Assembly: GCA_937928405.1 (NCBI GenBank)
Contig: CALFWZ010000065.1
Location: 62,001 to 126,000, forward strand
DNA length: 64,000 nucleotides
Direction: 5' to 3'
Source: an uncultured Saprospiraceae bacterium
GTDB lineage: Bacteria; Bacteroidota; Bacteroidia; Chitinophagales; Saprospiraceae
Below, one piece after another: positions 31,251-41,364 of this stretch. The notes under the pieces are model-generated. The model was not told the origin of the DNA and made no database searches. It was given only the letters and a program-made list of their open reading frames with translations. Each line of letters begins with the position of its first letter. The first letter of the stretch is position 1. The position numbers were made by a program, and so were the translations under genes.

Positions 31251-31484
31251 ATGATGGGAATGAATAATTGGGGTGGTATAACCGAACATATGTATCAACG
31301 ACCGAGAGCCGTTTTTGGAAATAAGAAAGATCATACCATTAGCTCTGAACAGTTGGCGACCTCGAAATTAGATGTCGAGGAGGATAGGATTGAGCAGGTA
31401 AAGAAAAGGCAATTGGTGCAAACACTATTGGTTTGGTATGTGATTCCTTTACTGATCATCTTGGGTGCATTTTTGAAGGAATAG
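31251..31484 (+). CDS. Small protein with one C-terminal transmembrane segment
   Basis: 77-aa ORF ending LLVWYVIPLLIILGAFLKE. Confidence 0.5.
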   Translation: MMGMNNWGGITEHMYQRPRAVFGNKKDHTISSEQLATSKLDVEEDRIEQVKKRQLVQTLLVWYVIPLLIILGAFLKE

Positions 31485-31496
31485 TGTTTGGAGGGA

Positions 31497-32378
31497 TTAT
31501 AACTTAAGCATCTTATGTATTTCTTTTTGTTTATTTTTCTCAATCGTCAAAAAATACACACCTGGCGTCCATCCGCTACAATCAATATTCGTTGTTCCAT
31601 GGTTTGTTTCCGAATAAACTATTTGACCCATTAGGTTGAAAACCGTCATCCTGGTTCCTGCTGAATCATTGAAAGATTTTACTGTAAAATTGGTACTTAT
31701 TGGATTTGGAAAAATGTCATATTCAGTATCTTTTGTGGTCACTTCTTTGTTATTGACCATTAGATCTCCACATTCGCAGTTATTGTTGGAATAACAATTT
31801 AACCATGATCCTGATTCAAAATATTCATAGGAAGGAAGTATTCCCGCTGAACTTCCTACCCCTTCTATAAAATAGGCGGGAGCTAATGGAAGATCAAATC
31901 TATATCTATTTCTCCATGTTCCACATACTAATACAGAATCTATTTGATTAACAATTCCAATCCCACTTATACCTCCACCTCCTGATGCCACTGTTTCAAT
32001 GGTATCTCCTAAAATTAAATTATAATCAAACAGCACTGATTCTTGCATCGCTCCACGACCTACTAATAATACTTGCTTCTGATCATTTTCTCTAATGGCT
32101 CCTGAATATTCATCTATCTCCATTGAATCAACTATCTCAAATTGCCAAGGGTCATCATAAAAATAAGTTATACCATAACTATACAACTTATGGTACGCAA
32201 CATTATTGATTAGCGTATCTCCATCCACTACTACCTCATAAAAGGAAGTTGAAAACCACACAGCATAAGAAGATTGACTCCAAACACTATTTTCAAAATC
32301 AATGCTTGTATAAGGAACTTGGGCTATTGAACTTCCAACGTTTAGTAAAAGGAATAAGGTAAGTATTAGTTTGTTCAT
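31497..32378 (-). CDS. Secreted protein with T9SS type A C-terminal sorting domain
   Basis: Signal peptide; DIFPNPISTNFTVKSFNDSAGTRMTVFNLMGQIVYSETN...WTPGVYFLTIEKNKQKEIHKMLKL. Confidence 0.85.
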   Translation of the reverse strand: MNKLILTLFLLLNVGSSIAQVPYTSIDFENSVWSQSSYAVWFSTSFYEVVVDGDTLINNVAYHKLYSYGITYFYDDPWQFEIVDSMEIDEYSGAIRENDQKQVLLVGRGAMQESVLFDYNLILGDTIETVASGGGGISGIGIVNQIDSVLVCGTWRNRYRFDLPLAPAYFIEGVGSSAGILPSYEYFESGSWLNCYSNNNCECGDLMVNNKEVTTKDTEYDIFPNPISTNFTVKSFNDSAGTRMTVFNLMGQIVYSETNHGTTNIDCSGWTPGVYFLTIEKNKQKEIHKMLKL

Positions 32379-32457
32379 GGTTTTTTATTTATGATGCGAA
32401 TCAGGAGTTGAAATTCAATTCAAAATCAAAAAATTGCTAGAAGCAAAAGGCAAAATT

Positions 32458-32802
32458 TTATTCGATTCCTATAATCCCCAAATTTTCAGATTCCATCACC
32501 ATTTCAAAACAACCGGCCTCGGTAATGTAGGTGCATAATTCTCTGCCATTGCAATCAATTAGAAGTTGAGGTAGAAGATCTGCACAATCGTTATGAAGTA
32601 AAGCAAAACTGGTCGACTCATTTTCGAACAGCACAAGATAATCTTTTCCACAGGGTACTTCTCCACCGTTGTATGGCCTCAATTCAAATTGTTCTAAGAA
32701 ATGATCGATACATGGTTGATTTTCATGTAATTCATCCTCGCTATTGCAGGCTACTAAAATAAGTATAAATAGACTTAAAAGCCATGATCTAGTTGATTTC
32801 AT
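32458..32802 (-). CDS. Hypothetical Cys-rich lipoprotein
   Basis: Lipobox ILVACNSED; several conserved-looking Cys residues. Confidence 0.6.
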   Translation of the reverse strand: MKSTRSWLLSLFILILVACNSEDELHENQPCIDHFLEQFELRPYNGGEVPCGKDYLVLFENESTSFALLHNDCADLLPQLLIDCNGRELCTYITEAGCFEMVMESENLGIIGIE

Positions 32803-33098
32803 AATTAACCTTTTTTAGTAACTATTCAGCATCAAAACATTTTTGCCACTAAGACACAAAGAACACTAAGTTTTTCTTCAGACGTAATAATAAATTTATA
32901 TTATCCTTTGTGATCTTAGCACCTTAGTGGCCTTATTTTTCATTACAAAGGGGAAGAATATAAAATTAGTGGTGAATAATTAACTTTTTTATTTAATAGA
33001 CGGTCTGTTTACCAAATTGGTTGGGTAGAAGATGTAAAATGCAAACGGCATGCAAAAGAAAAATGTACACCTATAAAAGACCCAAGTTTTTTTTAACA

Positions 33099-34421
33099 CT
33101 AATTTTTAGGACAATCCCTAGTCGGACCATTGGGTATTAAAATTTTCAAACCTGTAATTTTATTATCGGATGCCATGTTAAACTGGATACGAATATTACT
33201 ATCAGTCAAAAATAAATGGTCACCCATTGGTTTTAGTGGCGTAGATACTCCATTAGAACTAATATATAATGTTTCTTTTTCTATTGTTATTTTTCTGATT
33301 CTTTCAACCCCATACTCACCTGTATATTTTCTTAAGTCCTCCGTACTCAAGCTAATATTTTTAGCTAACGCCGTTTTATTCTCTATCAATAATGTTAAGT
33401 ACGCTTTTTCTTTTTCCGTAGCCGTTTTTGAAATTGTTTTTAACGCTTCTAAATGCGCGACATCTAAGGCTTTTTCTTTTGATACTTTTATATGAGGAAT
33501 GACACCTACGCCTTCCCAATTTGTTTTTGTAAGCGGATTGATCGCTCTTCCGGTGGGAATAAAGATAACAAAATCATTGTCAATGGCCACATATCCTCCG
33601 GGGTTGGCACCACCGCCACTAATTTCACCAATCACGGTAGCTCTTTTTAGATGTTTTAAATTATAGGTAAATTCTTCTGCTGCGGAAAAGCTTCGATTGC
33701 TAATCAAAACGTAGACGGGAGTTTGATCCATTTTTTTTCCATTCACTTCTTTCGTTGTCCAACTCTCAGTTAATTTATCTTCCATTCTAAAATAAAAACT
33801 GTTAAGGTGGGTTGGGTTCTTGAATAAATAAGATTGCAGATGTCTAATCATGGCTGGCGAGCCTCCTGGATTGGAACGAAGGTCAAAGATAATAGCATCT
33901 GAGTTGGCAACATAGGCCATCGCAGCATCTGCCACTTTACCCGCCTCTTCCATAAAATCACTGAATCCATTCAAAGTAATTAAACCAATATTGCCTTCTA
34001 ATATTTCTACTTTTGAAAACCTGAAATTCTTTTTCGCTTCTTCTTTTTTCCACTTTTCTAAAACCGCAGGTTCAGGATCATCATTAGGATTTCCTCCTCG
34101 GAGATCTTTATTCATTTCTTGATTAAATCTCACTCTGATATGATTATCTTTCGATATCGCGTATAACTCTTCGGTGAGTCTTTCCGAAATCTCATTAGGA
34201 TCTGAAAGATTATTGTAGTTGCCATTTTGCAAATTCCGAGTAATCTGATTCGCCATTTTATCGGCAACTTCCGGAAATACATAATCTGATTTTAATTGTT
34301 GAGCGATCTCGTTCACGACGGCTTCTAAGGTAGACTTGGAAATATGACTGTCTTGGCTGAAGGTGAAATTTGCTCCTGCAAAAATGAAAAGTAGGAGGAA
34401 TACAGGTTGCTTTAGGTTCAT
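33099..34421 (-). CDS. S41 family (tail-specific / C-terminal processing) peptidase
   Basis: Signal peptide; ADAAMAYVANSDAIIFDLRSNPGGSPAMIRHLQSYLF; PVYVLISNRSFSAAEEFTYNLKHLKRATVIGEISGGGANPGG (catalytic Ser region). Confidence 0.9.
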   Translation of the reverse strand: MNLKQPVFLLLFIFAGANFTFSQDSHISKSTLEAVVNEIAQQLKSDYVFPEVADKMANQITRNLQNGNYNNLSDPNEISERLTEELYAISKDNHIRVRFNQEMNKDLRGGNPNDDPEPAVLEKWKKEEAKKNFRFSKVEILEGNIGLITLNGFSDFMEEAGKVADAAMAYVANSDAIIFDLRSNPGGSPAMIRHLQSYLFKNPTHLNSFYFRMEDKLTESWTTKEVNGKKMDQTPVYVLISNRSFSAAEEFTYNLKHLKRATVIGEISGGGANPGGYVAIDNDFVIFIPTGRAINPLTKTNWEGVGVIPHIKVSKEKALDVAHLEALKTISKTATEKEKAYLTLLIENKTALAKNISLSTEDLRKYTGEYGVERIRKITIEKETLYISSNGVSTPLKPMGDHLFLTDSNIRIQFNMASDNKITGLKILIPNGPTRDCPKN

Positions 34422-34455
34422 TTTATATGGCTTTAATTAATAATTGATGTAAATA

Positions 34456-34473
34456 TAGTTGATATATCAACTA
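34456..34473. promoter_or_regulatory. Candidate MarR operator
   Basis: Perfect 18-bp palindrome TAGTTGATATATCAACTA between the divergent S41 peptidase and MarR genes. Confidence 0.65.
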
Positions 34474-34577
34474 AATTCAAATACCTTAACTTTTTTAGAT
34501 GGTGAAGGTGATAATTTCATGACTATGCAAATTATTGACGGAGCAATCACTATCTTTGCCGCAAAACAAATTCCATT

Positions 34578-35012
34578 ATGCTAAAAGCAGAAGAAACTAT
34601 TTTTTATTCCATCGAATCCAGTATTAAAGCTTACAGAAAATTTGCCCAGGCCAATATTCGCAAGATAGATCCTTCGTTAACGATCGATCAATCCATGCTG
34701 ATTGATAAATTAATAGAAAACCCTTTTGCGACACAAAAAGAGTTAGCAGAATTGATTTTTAAAGATGTTGCTTCTGTAACAAGAATGATTGAATTGTTGG
34801 TGAAAGCTGGATTTATTACGCGAAAAACAAATCCTGATAACCGACGTCAAAATATTCTTACCCCTACCAAGAAGTCCAAAGACTTACTGGATAAACTTAG
34901 AAGTACGGTAAAAAGCAATCGAGAAAAAGCCTTAAAGAATATTACTGCCAAGGATTTGGAAAAATGTAAGCAGACGTTGAATAAAATTCTTCAAAATATA
35001 GAGAAGGGGTAG
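34578..35012 (+). CDS. MarR family transcriptional regulator
   Basis: wHTH: SLTIDQSMLIDKLIENPFATQKELAELIFKDVASVTRMIELLVKAGFITRKTNPDNRRQNILTPTKKSKDLL. Confidence 0.9.
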   Translation: MLKAEETIFYSIESSIKAYRKFAQANIRKIDPSLTIDQSMLIDKLIENPFATQKELAELIFKDVASVTRMIELLVKAGFITRKTNPDNRRQNILTPTKKSKDLLDKLRSTVKSNREKALKNITAKDLEKCKQTLNKILQNIEKG

Positions 35013-35063
35013 AATTGTATAAACAATACTGTATCTTTGATTTTTTTTAGACAACAAATCATT

Positions 35064-37253
35064 ATGATGAAAATAAAAATACCGCTAATAATTTTTTCTA
35101 CGCTCCTTACGATAACGCTAATTGGACAACCGCCTTCTTTCGAATGGGTCAAATCTTATGGTGGAACACAAGGGGACTATGGTGAGCATGTAGCCATAGA
35201 TGCAATGGGTAATGTATATACGACTGGATATTTTAAGGATTCGGTAGATTTTGATCCAGGACCGGAAGAATTTATTTTGGCCTCCAATGGGTATCGGGAT
35301 GCTTTTGTTACTAAATTCGATGCTAATGGTCAATTTCTTTGGGCGGTTGCTTGGGGAGGTGAAATAGATGATGATTACGGATATGGGATAGATGTGGACC
35401 AATCGGGTAATGTCTTTATAACGGGTTCTTTTGTAGGAACCGTTGATTTTGATCCGGGACTAGCAGTTTATAATATGTCTACTAGTTATGAATTTGCGGA
35501 TGATATTTTTGTCTTAAAACTAAGCACACATGGCTCGTTTTTATGGGCGCATAGTTTTGGTAGTGGAAATCAATATACAAATGGGGAGGCGGTAGTAGTA
35601 GATGAAGTGGGTGATGTATATATCACTGGAAGATTCAGAAATACGGTAGATTTTGATCCAGGCCCAGGCAGTTTTGAATTGGGACTTTCTGGTGATCGTT
35701 CGATTATTTTTGTTTTAAAACTTAGTTCGGAAGGGGAATTTGTTTGGGCAGAAATGCTGTATGGTCCTAAGTTTACAAGTATTAGAGATATTACCTTAGA
35801 TCACCAAAACAACTTGTATGTTATAGGTAGTCAAGATAGATTAACTGCAAATGATCAAGAATTATTTATTGTTAAGTTCAACCACGAAAATGGAAATATC
35901 TTTTGGACTAAAAAGATCCCTATTTCGGAACCCAATCAATTTTTTGGGATGGGTATTAGGGTGGATGAAGAAGGATCCATTTATGCCACGGGTACTTTTA
36001 GTGGAACGGTAGAGATTGACTCAGGGACTGAAACTATGGAGATTTCCGGGGTAGATGATATTTTTATTATAAAATTAGATAGCAATGCGAATGTCCAATG
36101 GGCCAAATCAGTTGGGGGTTCCGATTATGATATTGGTAGAGACTTGGATATTGATAGCCAAGGTAATGTTTACATCACTGGATATTACCATGGATCTGTT
36201 GATTTCGATCCTGGCCCTGGTGAATTCTGGATGTCTACTAGTCCTTCCTTTCAGCATGATGCCTTTATCCTAAAGCTAGATTCGGATGGCCTCTTTTTGT
36301 GGGCTAATAGGTTTAGCAGTATCTATTCTGATTCAGGTAATTCTTTAGTGATAGATGACAACGATTATATTTATATGACTGGTTATTTCAGTCTTACGGT
36401 AGATTTTAATCCTCTTGTTGGTGTTAATACAGCAACATCTAATGGAAATGTGGATGTATTTGTGCTTAAACTGAGTAACAGAAATTGTGATCGAACGCCA
36501 GTAATTAGATCTTCCAATAATAGTTTTGAACTTTGTGCAAATAATAGTCTTACCCTTTTTGCGGAACTACCTGAATGGGCTATCATAGAAGGGTTTACTT
36601 GGAGCACCGGGGAGACGACAGATTCCATTATCGTCATGCCAGAGAGTGATATCTTGTACACTGTTTCTGCTGACTATATGATTGATACGTTGGTATGTAT
36701 GGGATCAGATTCTGTCTTAGTGTCTACAAACGATGTACTCGAAATCCCACAAGAATTACCAGATCTTGTCATTGATCCCGATGCACCTACTTTTCAAGTA
36801 ACCATACCCGAAGTCACCGACGCCCTTGCCTATTTTTGGGAGGTACCAACAAATGTTCAAATAATTACCGGTGCCAATACCAATACCCTCACCGCAGCTT
36901 GGGGAGGAACTTCGCTGGGAGGAGAAATTTGTGTTAGTGCCTTTAACGAATGCGGAATTGGCCCGGCTGCTTGTATGGAAGTATTGGTCGATCTTACCAA
37001 TAATTTATCGGATCTAGATAATTTTAATGTATCTATTTTCCCGAATCCTGCCCATGATATTTTAGACATCCTTTTTAATGATGATGAAAGGTATACAATA
37101 GCGTTACACGATCTATTTGGAAGGGTGGTGATAGGAGCAAGCGATTATCATCAAACAGCTCAATTAGAGACTAGTAATTTGCCAGTAGGGATGTATTGGT
37201 TAAAGATTAGTAGAGGGGATGAGTCCGTCTCGAAAATAATTATTAAAGAATAA
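35064..37253 (+). CDS. Secreted SBBP-like repeat protein with T9SS type A sorting domain
   Basis: ORF opens at 35037; Met near 35064 gives a signal peptide MMKIKIPLIIFSTLLTITLIGQPPS. Repeated GNVYITGY...VDFDPGPG motifs; C-terminal VSIFPNPAHDILDILF...HDLFGRVVIGA...LPVGMYWLKISRGDESVSKIIIKE. Confidence 0.85.
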   Translation: MMKIKIPLIIFSTLLTITLIGQPPSFEWVKSYGGTQGDYGEHVAIDAMGNVYTTGYFKDSVDFDPGPEEFILASNGYRDAFVTKFDANGQFLWAVAWGGEIDDDYGYGIDVDQSGNVFITGSFVGTVDFDPGLAVYNMSTSYEFADDIFVLKLSTHGSFLWAHSFGSGNQYTNGEAVVVDEVGDVYITGRFRNTVDFDPGPGSFELGLSGDRSIIFVLKLSSEGEFVWAEMLYGPKFTSIRDITLDHQNNLYVIGSQDRLTANDQELFIVKFNHENGNIFWTKKIPISEPNQFFGMGIRVDEEGSIYATGTFSGTVEIDSGTETMEISGVDDIFIIKLDSNANVQWAKSVGGSDYDIGRDLDIDSQGNVYITGYYHGSVDFDPGPGEFWMSTSPSFQHDAFILKLDSDGLFLWANRFSSIYSDSGNSLVIDDNDYIYMTGYFSLTVDFNPLVGVNTATSNGNVDVFVLKLSNRNCDRTPVIRSSNNSFELCANNSLTLFAELPEWAIIEGFTWSTGETTDSIIVMPESDILYTVSADYMIDTLVCMGSDSVLVSTNDVLEIPQELPDLVIDPDAPTFQVTIPEVTDALAYFWEVPTNVQIITGANTNTLTAAWGGTSLGGEICVSAFNECGIGPAACMEVLVDLTNNLSDLDNFNVSIFPNPAHDILDILFNDDERYTIALHDLFGRVVIGASDYHQTAQLETSNLPVGMYWLKISRGDESVSKIIIKE

Positions 37254-37303
37254 ATTCATTCTTAAAACCAAAGTACATAAACGCAATGCTTTTTGTTGGT
37301 TAG

Positions 37304-37343
37304 TTAGTTGGCCCTATTTTTTTCAAAAAGTAGGGCCAACTAA
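37304..37343 (+). terminator. Stem-loop terminator downstream of the 35064..37253 gene
   Basis: TTAGTTGGCCCTA ... TAGGGCCAACTAA perfect 13-bp stem. Confidence 0.7.
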
Positions 37344-37689
37344 TAATAGGACATCTGGCAATATATTTAAGAAAAAAATCGAGATGACTCGTGTACTTTA
37401 AACTTAATTTCTTCTCTTGGAATAAATTCAATTTCAGAGCAAATATCAATTTTTATTTTAGTTCTATCTTTAACTACGATTCCTGTTTGATTTGGGAAAT
37501 TAGAATTTATTATTTCAAATTTACCTAACTCAACCATTTTGTTTAAAACCCTTTTTCCGTCCCTAAGTGATTATTTTCGCAAATCAAGTGTTTAGTACAA
37601 CCCCATTTCTCTTCAGTCATTATTGGGTGACCGATTCCCTTAGACGTACTGAGCGAGGATGAAAAGAAAGAGCAAGAAATATCTCGTGT

Positions 37690-37822
37690 AAAGAGGGGAT
37701 ACTTTGTTTGTTGAACCGCCGGATACGCGATCCGTATGTCCGGTGGTGTGAGACTTGTGCGACTCATTAGAGGCGTAGGTGCAGCTCGGCTAGTTTTCTA
37801 GTCGAGGTCATCTACTCGATTA
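37690..37822 (+). mobile_element. 3' tail of a group II intron (domains V and VI); no intact reverse transcriptase in the window
   Basis: ACCGCCGG-ATACG-loop-CGTAT-GT-CCGGTGGT (37715..37747) has the domain V shape: helix, 2-nt bulge, distal helix. It is followed by a D6-like hairpin CTCGGCTAG-tttt-CTAGTCGAG (37785..37806) and CATCTACTCGATT. Confidence 0.6.
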
Positions 37823-37832
37823 GGCACAGGTT

Positions 37833-38300
37833 TTATTGTTTATTAATCCATTCATGAATAGAAACATACCAGCTTTTGTTAGTATCTAAAAAATCTTTCA
37901 GGACAGGGCTATTTTTTATCATGTCATTAGCATAATTCCTCCAACCATTTTTAGTTTTTTCATTCATGTTACTTCCTGAAGCATGATCTAACATATCACA
38001 AATCATTTCCGAAATAATTATACATTTTGCTTTATCTGATTCACTTAGATTTTTATCAATTTCTTTTCCTTCATAGAAAAATGGAATTAATTGTGGATTT
38101 TGAATTAGTTGATTTTGAATTTCAATTGCATGATTAAACAGACTGCTTCTTGTCGCTTCAATTGATTGATTATCTGCAGAACTGGTTTGTTTTATAAACC
38201 ATTGTTCCTGTGTTTGTAGGATTTTGTTCTGTTGATAGAGAAGTGCTGAACCAGCTAAACCCGTGAATGCTACAATTACCCCAACAAATATATTAAACAT
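37833..38300 (-). CDS. Hypothetical membrane-anchored protein
   Basis: N-terminal TM (FNIFVGVIVAFTGLAGSALLYQQ), helical remainder; no family named with confidence. Confidence 0.6.
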   Translation of the reverse strand: MFNIFVGVIVAFTGLAGSALLYQQNKILQTQEQWFIKQTSSADNQSIEATRSSLFNHAIEIQNQLIQNPQLIPFFYEGKEIDKNLSESDKAKCIIISEMICDMLDHASGSNMNEKTKNGWRNYANDMIKNSPVLKDFLDTNKSWYVSIHEWINKQ

Positions 38301-38315
38301 CCATTTTCTTAATCT

Positions 38316-38678
38316 TTACCAACTTATTAGTCCAAATCCTAATTCTATTAAGTTGATTATTGAATTCTCTATTTTCTTTTCATCACTTGTTGTTATTCCT
38401 TCTACCAAAAGCTTCACTTGATTATTTGTTTCTTCTGGAGTTTTAGAAACCTTAATTTTTAGCCAGTCAAATATCCGTTTTCGAAACAGGAAAATCAATA
38501 TAATTAACGTAGCAATTACAAAAAGGCTAATAATTGCTACAATTGTAATTGATTCAATATGATTTGCCACTTCACTAAACAAACCTAAGCCTATTGGCAT
38601 CCCACAAACGAATCCAATTATTATTCCTGCTGTTAATAATTCTAAAGTTTGATTTTTTTGTTTCAAATTATGTTTCAT
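38316..38678 (-). CDS. Hypothetical two-TM membrane protein
   Basis: Two hydrophobic segments; 15-nt spacing to the gene at 37833..38300 on the same strand. Confidence 0.55.
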   Translation of the reverse strand: MKHNLKQKNQTLELLTAGIIIGFVCGMPIGLGLFSEVANHIESITIVAIISLFVIATLIILIFLFRKRIFDWLKIKVSKTPEETNNQVKLLVEGITTSDEKKIENSIINLIELGFGLISW

Positions 38679-38748
38679 TTTTTTACTTACTTGTGCCTAA
38701 CGGTCTTGCTACCTGCTGGATTTATATTACATAACAATGAATTTAATT

Positions 38749-40401
38749 CTACGCATGAATAGTTTTAAAATCATCGCGATCTATTGTTTTTGTTTTATTA
38801 CAAAAACCACAATTCAATATGTATATTTCCTTATGCCGAGATAACCATTGATTTGTTATTCCTTGACCACATTCACAGTTATAGGGACAGTAAAAAGCAA
38901 GAAAGTGTTGGTCTAAGGCAACAAGTAATTCTTCAGTTGGTTTATTTAATTTAAATAGAAAATTTGATCGAATTCCAAACCAATCTTTAACTGCTTGAGG
39001 ACAATGATAATCATCATATGTTAATTCGAAATCATAGTCATTCTGACATCCAATTAATGGATTTCCACTATTAGGAGTGGACAATAAAGATGAATATGTA
39101 ATCTCCCTATTTTCAAAATGAGGTCTCATAATCTTTAAAATATGATTAAAGTGATTCTTTACTTCAGGATTCCAAATGTTTTTCTCATTGTATTGTGCAA
39201 AATAATCAATGATCTTTATACAATCAGGTATAATATTATTCAGAGGTTTTATTCGATAACTTTTTGCTATTTCTGTGTCATCTATTTGGTTTAATATATC
39301 TGAAATTGATTCAAAATTGCCTTTTGTTTTGCCAAATGTTACATCTGCAATTCCCCTTATAGCAACATAGAGTCTTGTAATTGGATTCCCTACTAAATAG
39401 TTTTCATCCTTTAAATGTGGAGGAGCTTGCAATGCATACCAACATGCGGATGAAGTAGTATACAAAATGTGTTTTATCTTTTTAAAGTCTTTAGATTTTA
39501 ATGCTTGGTAAAAAGAATCAAAGCCTAATATAATTGAAACATAGTTTAATATAAATAAATAATCTTCTTTTGGCTTTTTTGAATCCTCCCTTTTTATGTA
39601 TATTTTTTCAAAATAGAAGATAGCTTCATTGATACCAGACTCTCCTAATAAGTGAAAAATAAAAAGAATGGAATTTGTAATTGCTTTAGCTTCAAAAATG
39701 GAAACTGGTCTCAGATACCAAAACTTTTTAGTATTTGGTGCTTGAAAAGTATGAAAAAAATTCGATACTGTTACTAATTTTAATGGATAACCTCTGTTAT
39801 ATAGATCAAGACTTCCTTTTATGTCTTTACTCCAGCCGTCTTTAATGTATTTACTCAAAACAGGAATAGTTGAAGCATCCCCCATTGCATAGAAAAAATT
39901 AATAATCTCACCTAGTTCTCCCCAATATTGGTTAAGTACTTTAAAATCTAAATCGTTTTCTGAAAGTTTTTCAGAAAACGAAGCTAAAAATCTTAATTTA
40001 TTTACAGTTCTTTTGTTATCCAATATTTGAGGAAAAAATTCTTGTAAAATTGAATACTCCCTAATTGTATTGACATAAAATTGTAATCCAAAAGGGCTTG
40101 TTAAAAAATCAATTTTATGTGTTAGTTCATGAATAAATGAAGTAATGCATACAAGTATTTTCGTTCTTTCCTCCTGAGGTAGATTCCAAAAATAATTAAC
40201 AACCCTTTTGTCATTTGGCCATTCATCATTTGTAAAGTCGTAAATGGTAAATCCAGTTTTATCATACTGCAATTGCATGAATGCTCTAAAAGATAAAATT
40301 TCCCCAAATAGTTTATTCGGGATATTAATCTCTAGTGTTCGAGGTTGAAAAGAGAATCTACCTAATTGAGATAAAACATTATCCCATTTTGTAGTTTTCA
40401 T
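38749..40401 (-). CDS. Uncharacterised protein with HEXXH motif and C-terminal Cys-rich (zinc-ribbon-like) region
   Basis: ITSFIHELTHKIDFLTSPFG (HELTH) near the N-terminus; C-terminal YCPYNCECGQGITNQWLSRHKEIYILNCGFCNKTKTID. Confidence 0.7.
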   Translation of the reverse strand: MKTTKWDNVLSQLGRFSFQPRTLEINIPNKLFGEILSFRAFMQLQYDKTGFTIYDFTNDEWPNDKRVVNYFWNLPQEERTKILVCITSFIHELTHKIDFLTSPFGLQFYVNTIREYSILQEFFPQILDNKRTVNKLRFLASFSEKLSENDLDFKVLNQYWGELGEIINFFYAMGDASTIPVLSKYIKDGWSKDIKGSLDLYNRGYPLKLVTVSNFFHTFQAPNTKKFWYLRPVSIFEAKAITNSILFIFHLLGESGINEAIFYFEKIYIKREDSKKPKEDYLFILNYVSIILGFDSFYQALKSKDFKKIKHILYTTSSACWYALQAPPHLKDENYLVGNPITRLYVAIRGIADVTFGKTKGNFESISDILNQIDDTEIAKSYRIKPLNNIIPDCIKIIDYFAQYNEKNIWNPEVKNHFNHILKIMRPHFENREITYSSLLSTPNSGNPLIGCQNDYDFELTYDDYHCPQAVKDWFGIRSNFLFKLNKPTEELLVALDQHFLAFYCPYNCECGQGITNQWLSRHKEIYILNCGFCNKTKTIDRDDFKTIHA

Positions 40402-40427
40402 AATTTTAGGTTTAGATTTAAAATTAA

Positions 40428-40865
40428 CTATTCTTTTTCATCACTAGTGATTTCACAAAAAGCTTCAACACCAGTATTTACAATTATTACAGCAATTGGT
40501 ATCATTACACTAAGAGCTACTGCTGGAATTCCTAAGGTTGTAACAATAGCTGTTAATACAGCACCAGTGGACGAAGCTATGCCTGAGGAAACAAGTTTAC
40601 TTAATTCGCCATCCTCCTTGCATAAATTATTTCTTATTAGCTTCGAATAAGCTTTAAAAAAATCTTTTGAGTTTATTTCAGATAGAGAAAACCCTAGTTC
40701 TGATTCGCCTTCAGGAATTATACTTTCAATAGGATATCCTAAATTTTCAAAATCATTAATAGCTTCACTAAGTTTTTCATAGCCTAATTCTAGGTTATTT
40801 TTTTGTATACTATCATTTAATTCTATAGCTTTTAAAATTGCTTGGTCTAATGTTAGTTCTTCCAA
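40428..40865 (-). CDS. Small protein with hydrophobic Gly/Ala-rich C-terminal segments
   Basis: Acidic helical N-terminus then SGIASSTGAVLTAIVTTLGIPAVALSVMIPIAVIIVNTGVEAF; 26 nt upstream of the HEXXH gene, same strand. Confidence 0.6.
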   Translation of the reverse strand: MEELTLDQAILKAIELNDSIQKNNLELGYEKLSEAINDFENLGYPIESIIPEGESELGFSLSEINSKDFFKAYSKLIRNNLCKEDGELSKLVSSGIASSTGAVLTAIVTTLGIPAVALSVMIPIAVIIVNTGVEAFCEITSDEKE

Positions 40866-41364
40866 TTTGATTTGATTTGATTTGATAGTTATATAATTTA
40901 TTTAACAAACACTTAAAACTAGTTCATATTTGGACTCAGGGACATCATTTTTTGAAACTACTCAGGTCTATTGGACTAAAGTTAGGTGTGAAAATATATT
41001 GTTTAGAGCGATTTTAACAGTATTTGTATTGTTATTTTTCAGGTTAGCTTTTATAACAATTTATTGGTAATTCTAGTTAGTTAAAATAATTTTATTAACG
41101 ATTGATAATTAAAGGATTAAAAGAGTAGTGTGACCTAGGGTGTCCCTTTTTTTTCTTGCAGGTAACTAATTTATACCCGAAATAATTTTATCTCGACTTT
41201 CGCTTTTTGTCCAATCACTCTCAATATCCAAATCCCAAGCATAACACATAAAAACCATAAATATACAACATTATTTTTAATCTAAATCCCTTAAGAAAAA
41301 ACAAAAATCCCCAAAAGAGCCAATAGCCCTCCTGAGGATTTCAATCCATCCTAACCAAATCCAA

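Noticed and set aside
37543-37767. 74-aa minus-strand ORF
   Set aside because: Covers the group II intron domain V on the opposite strand; no protein family seen.
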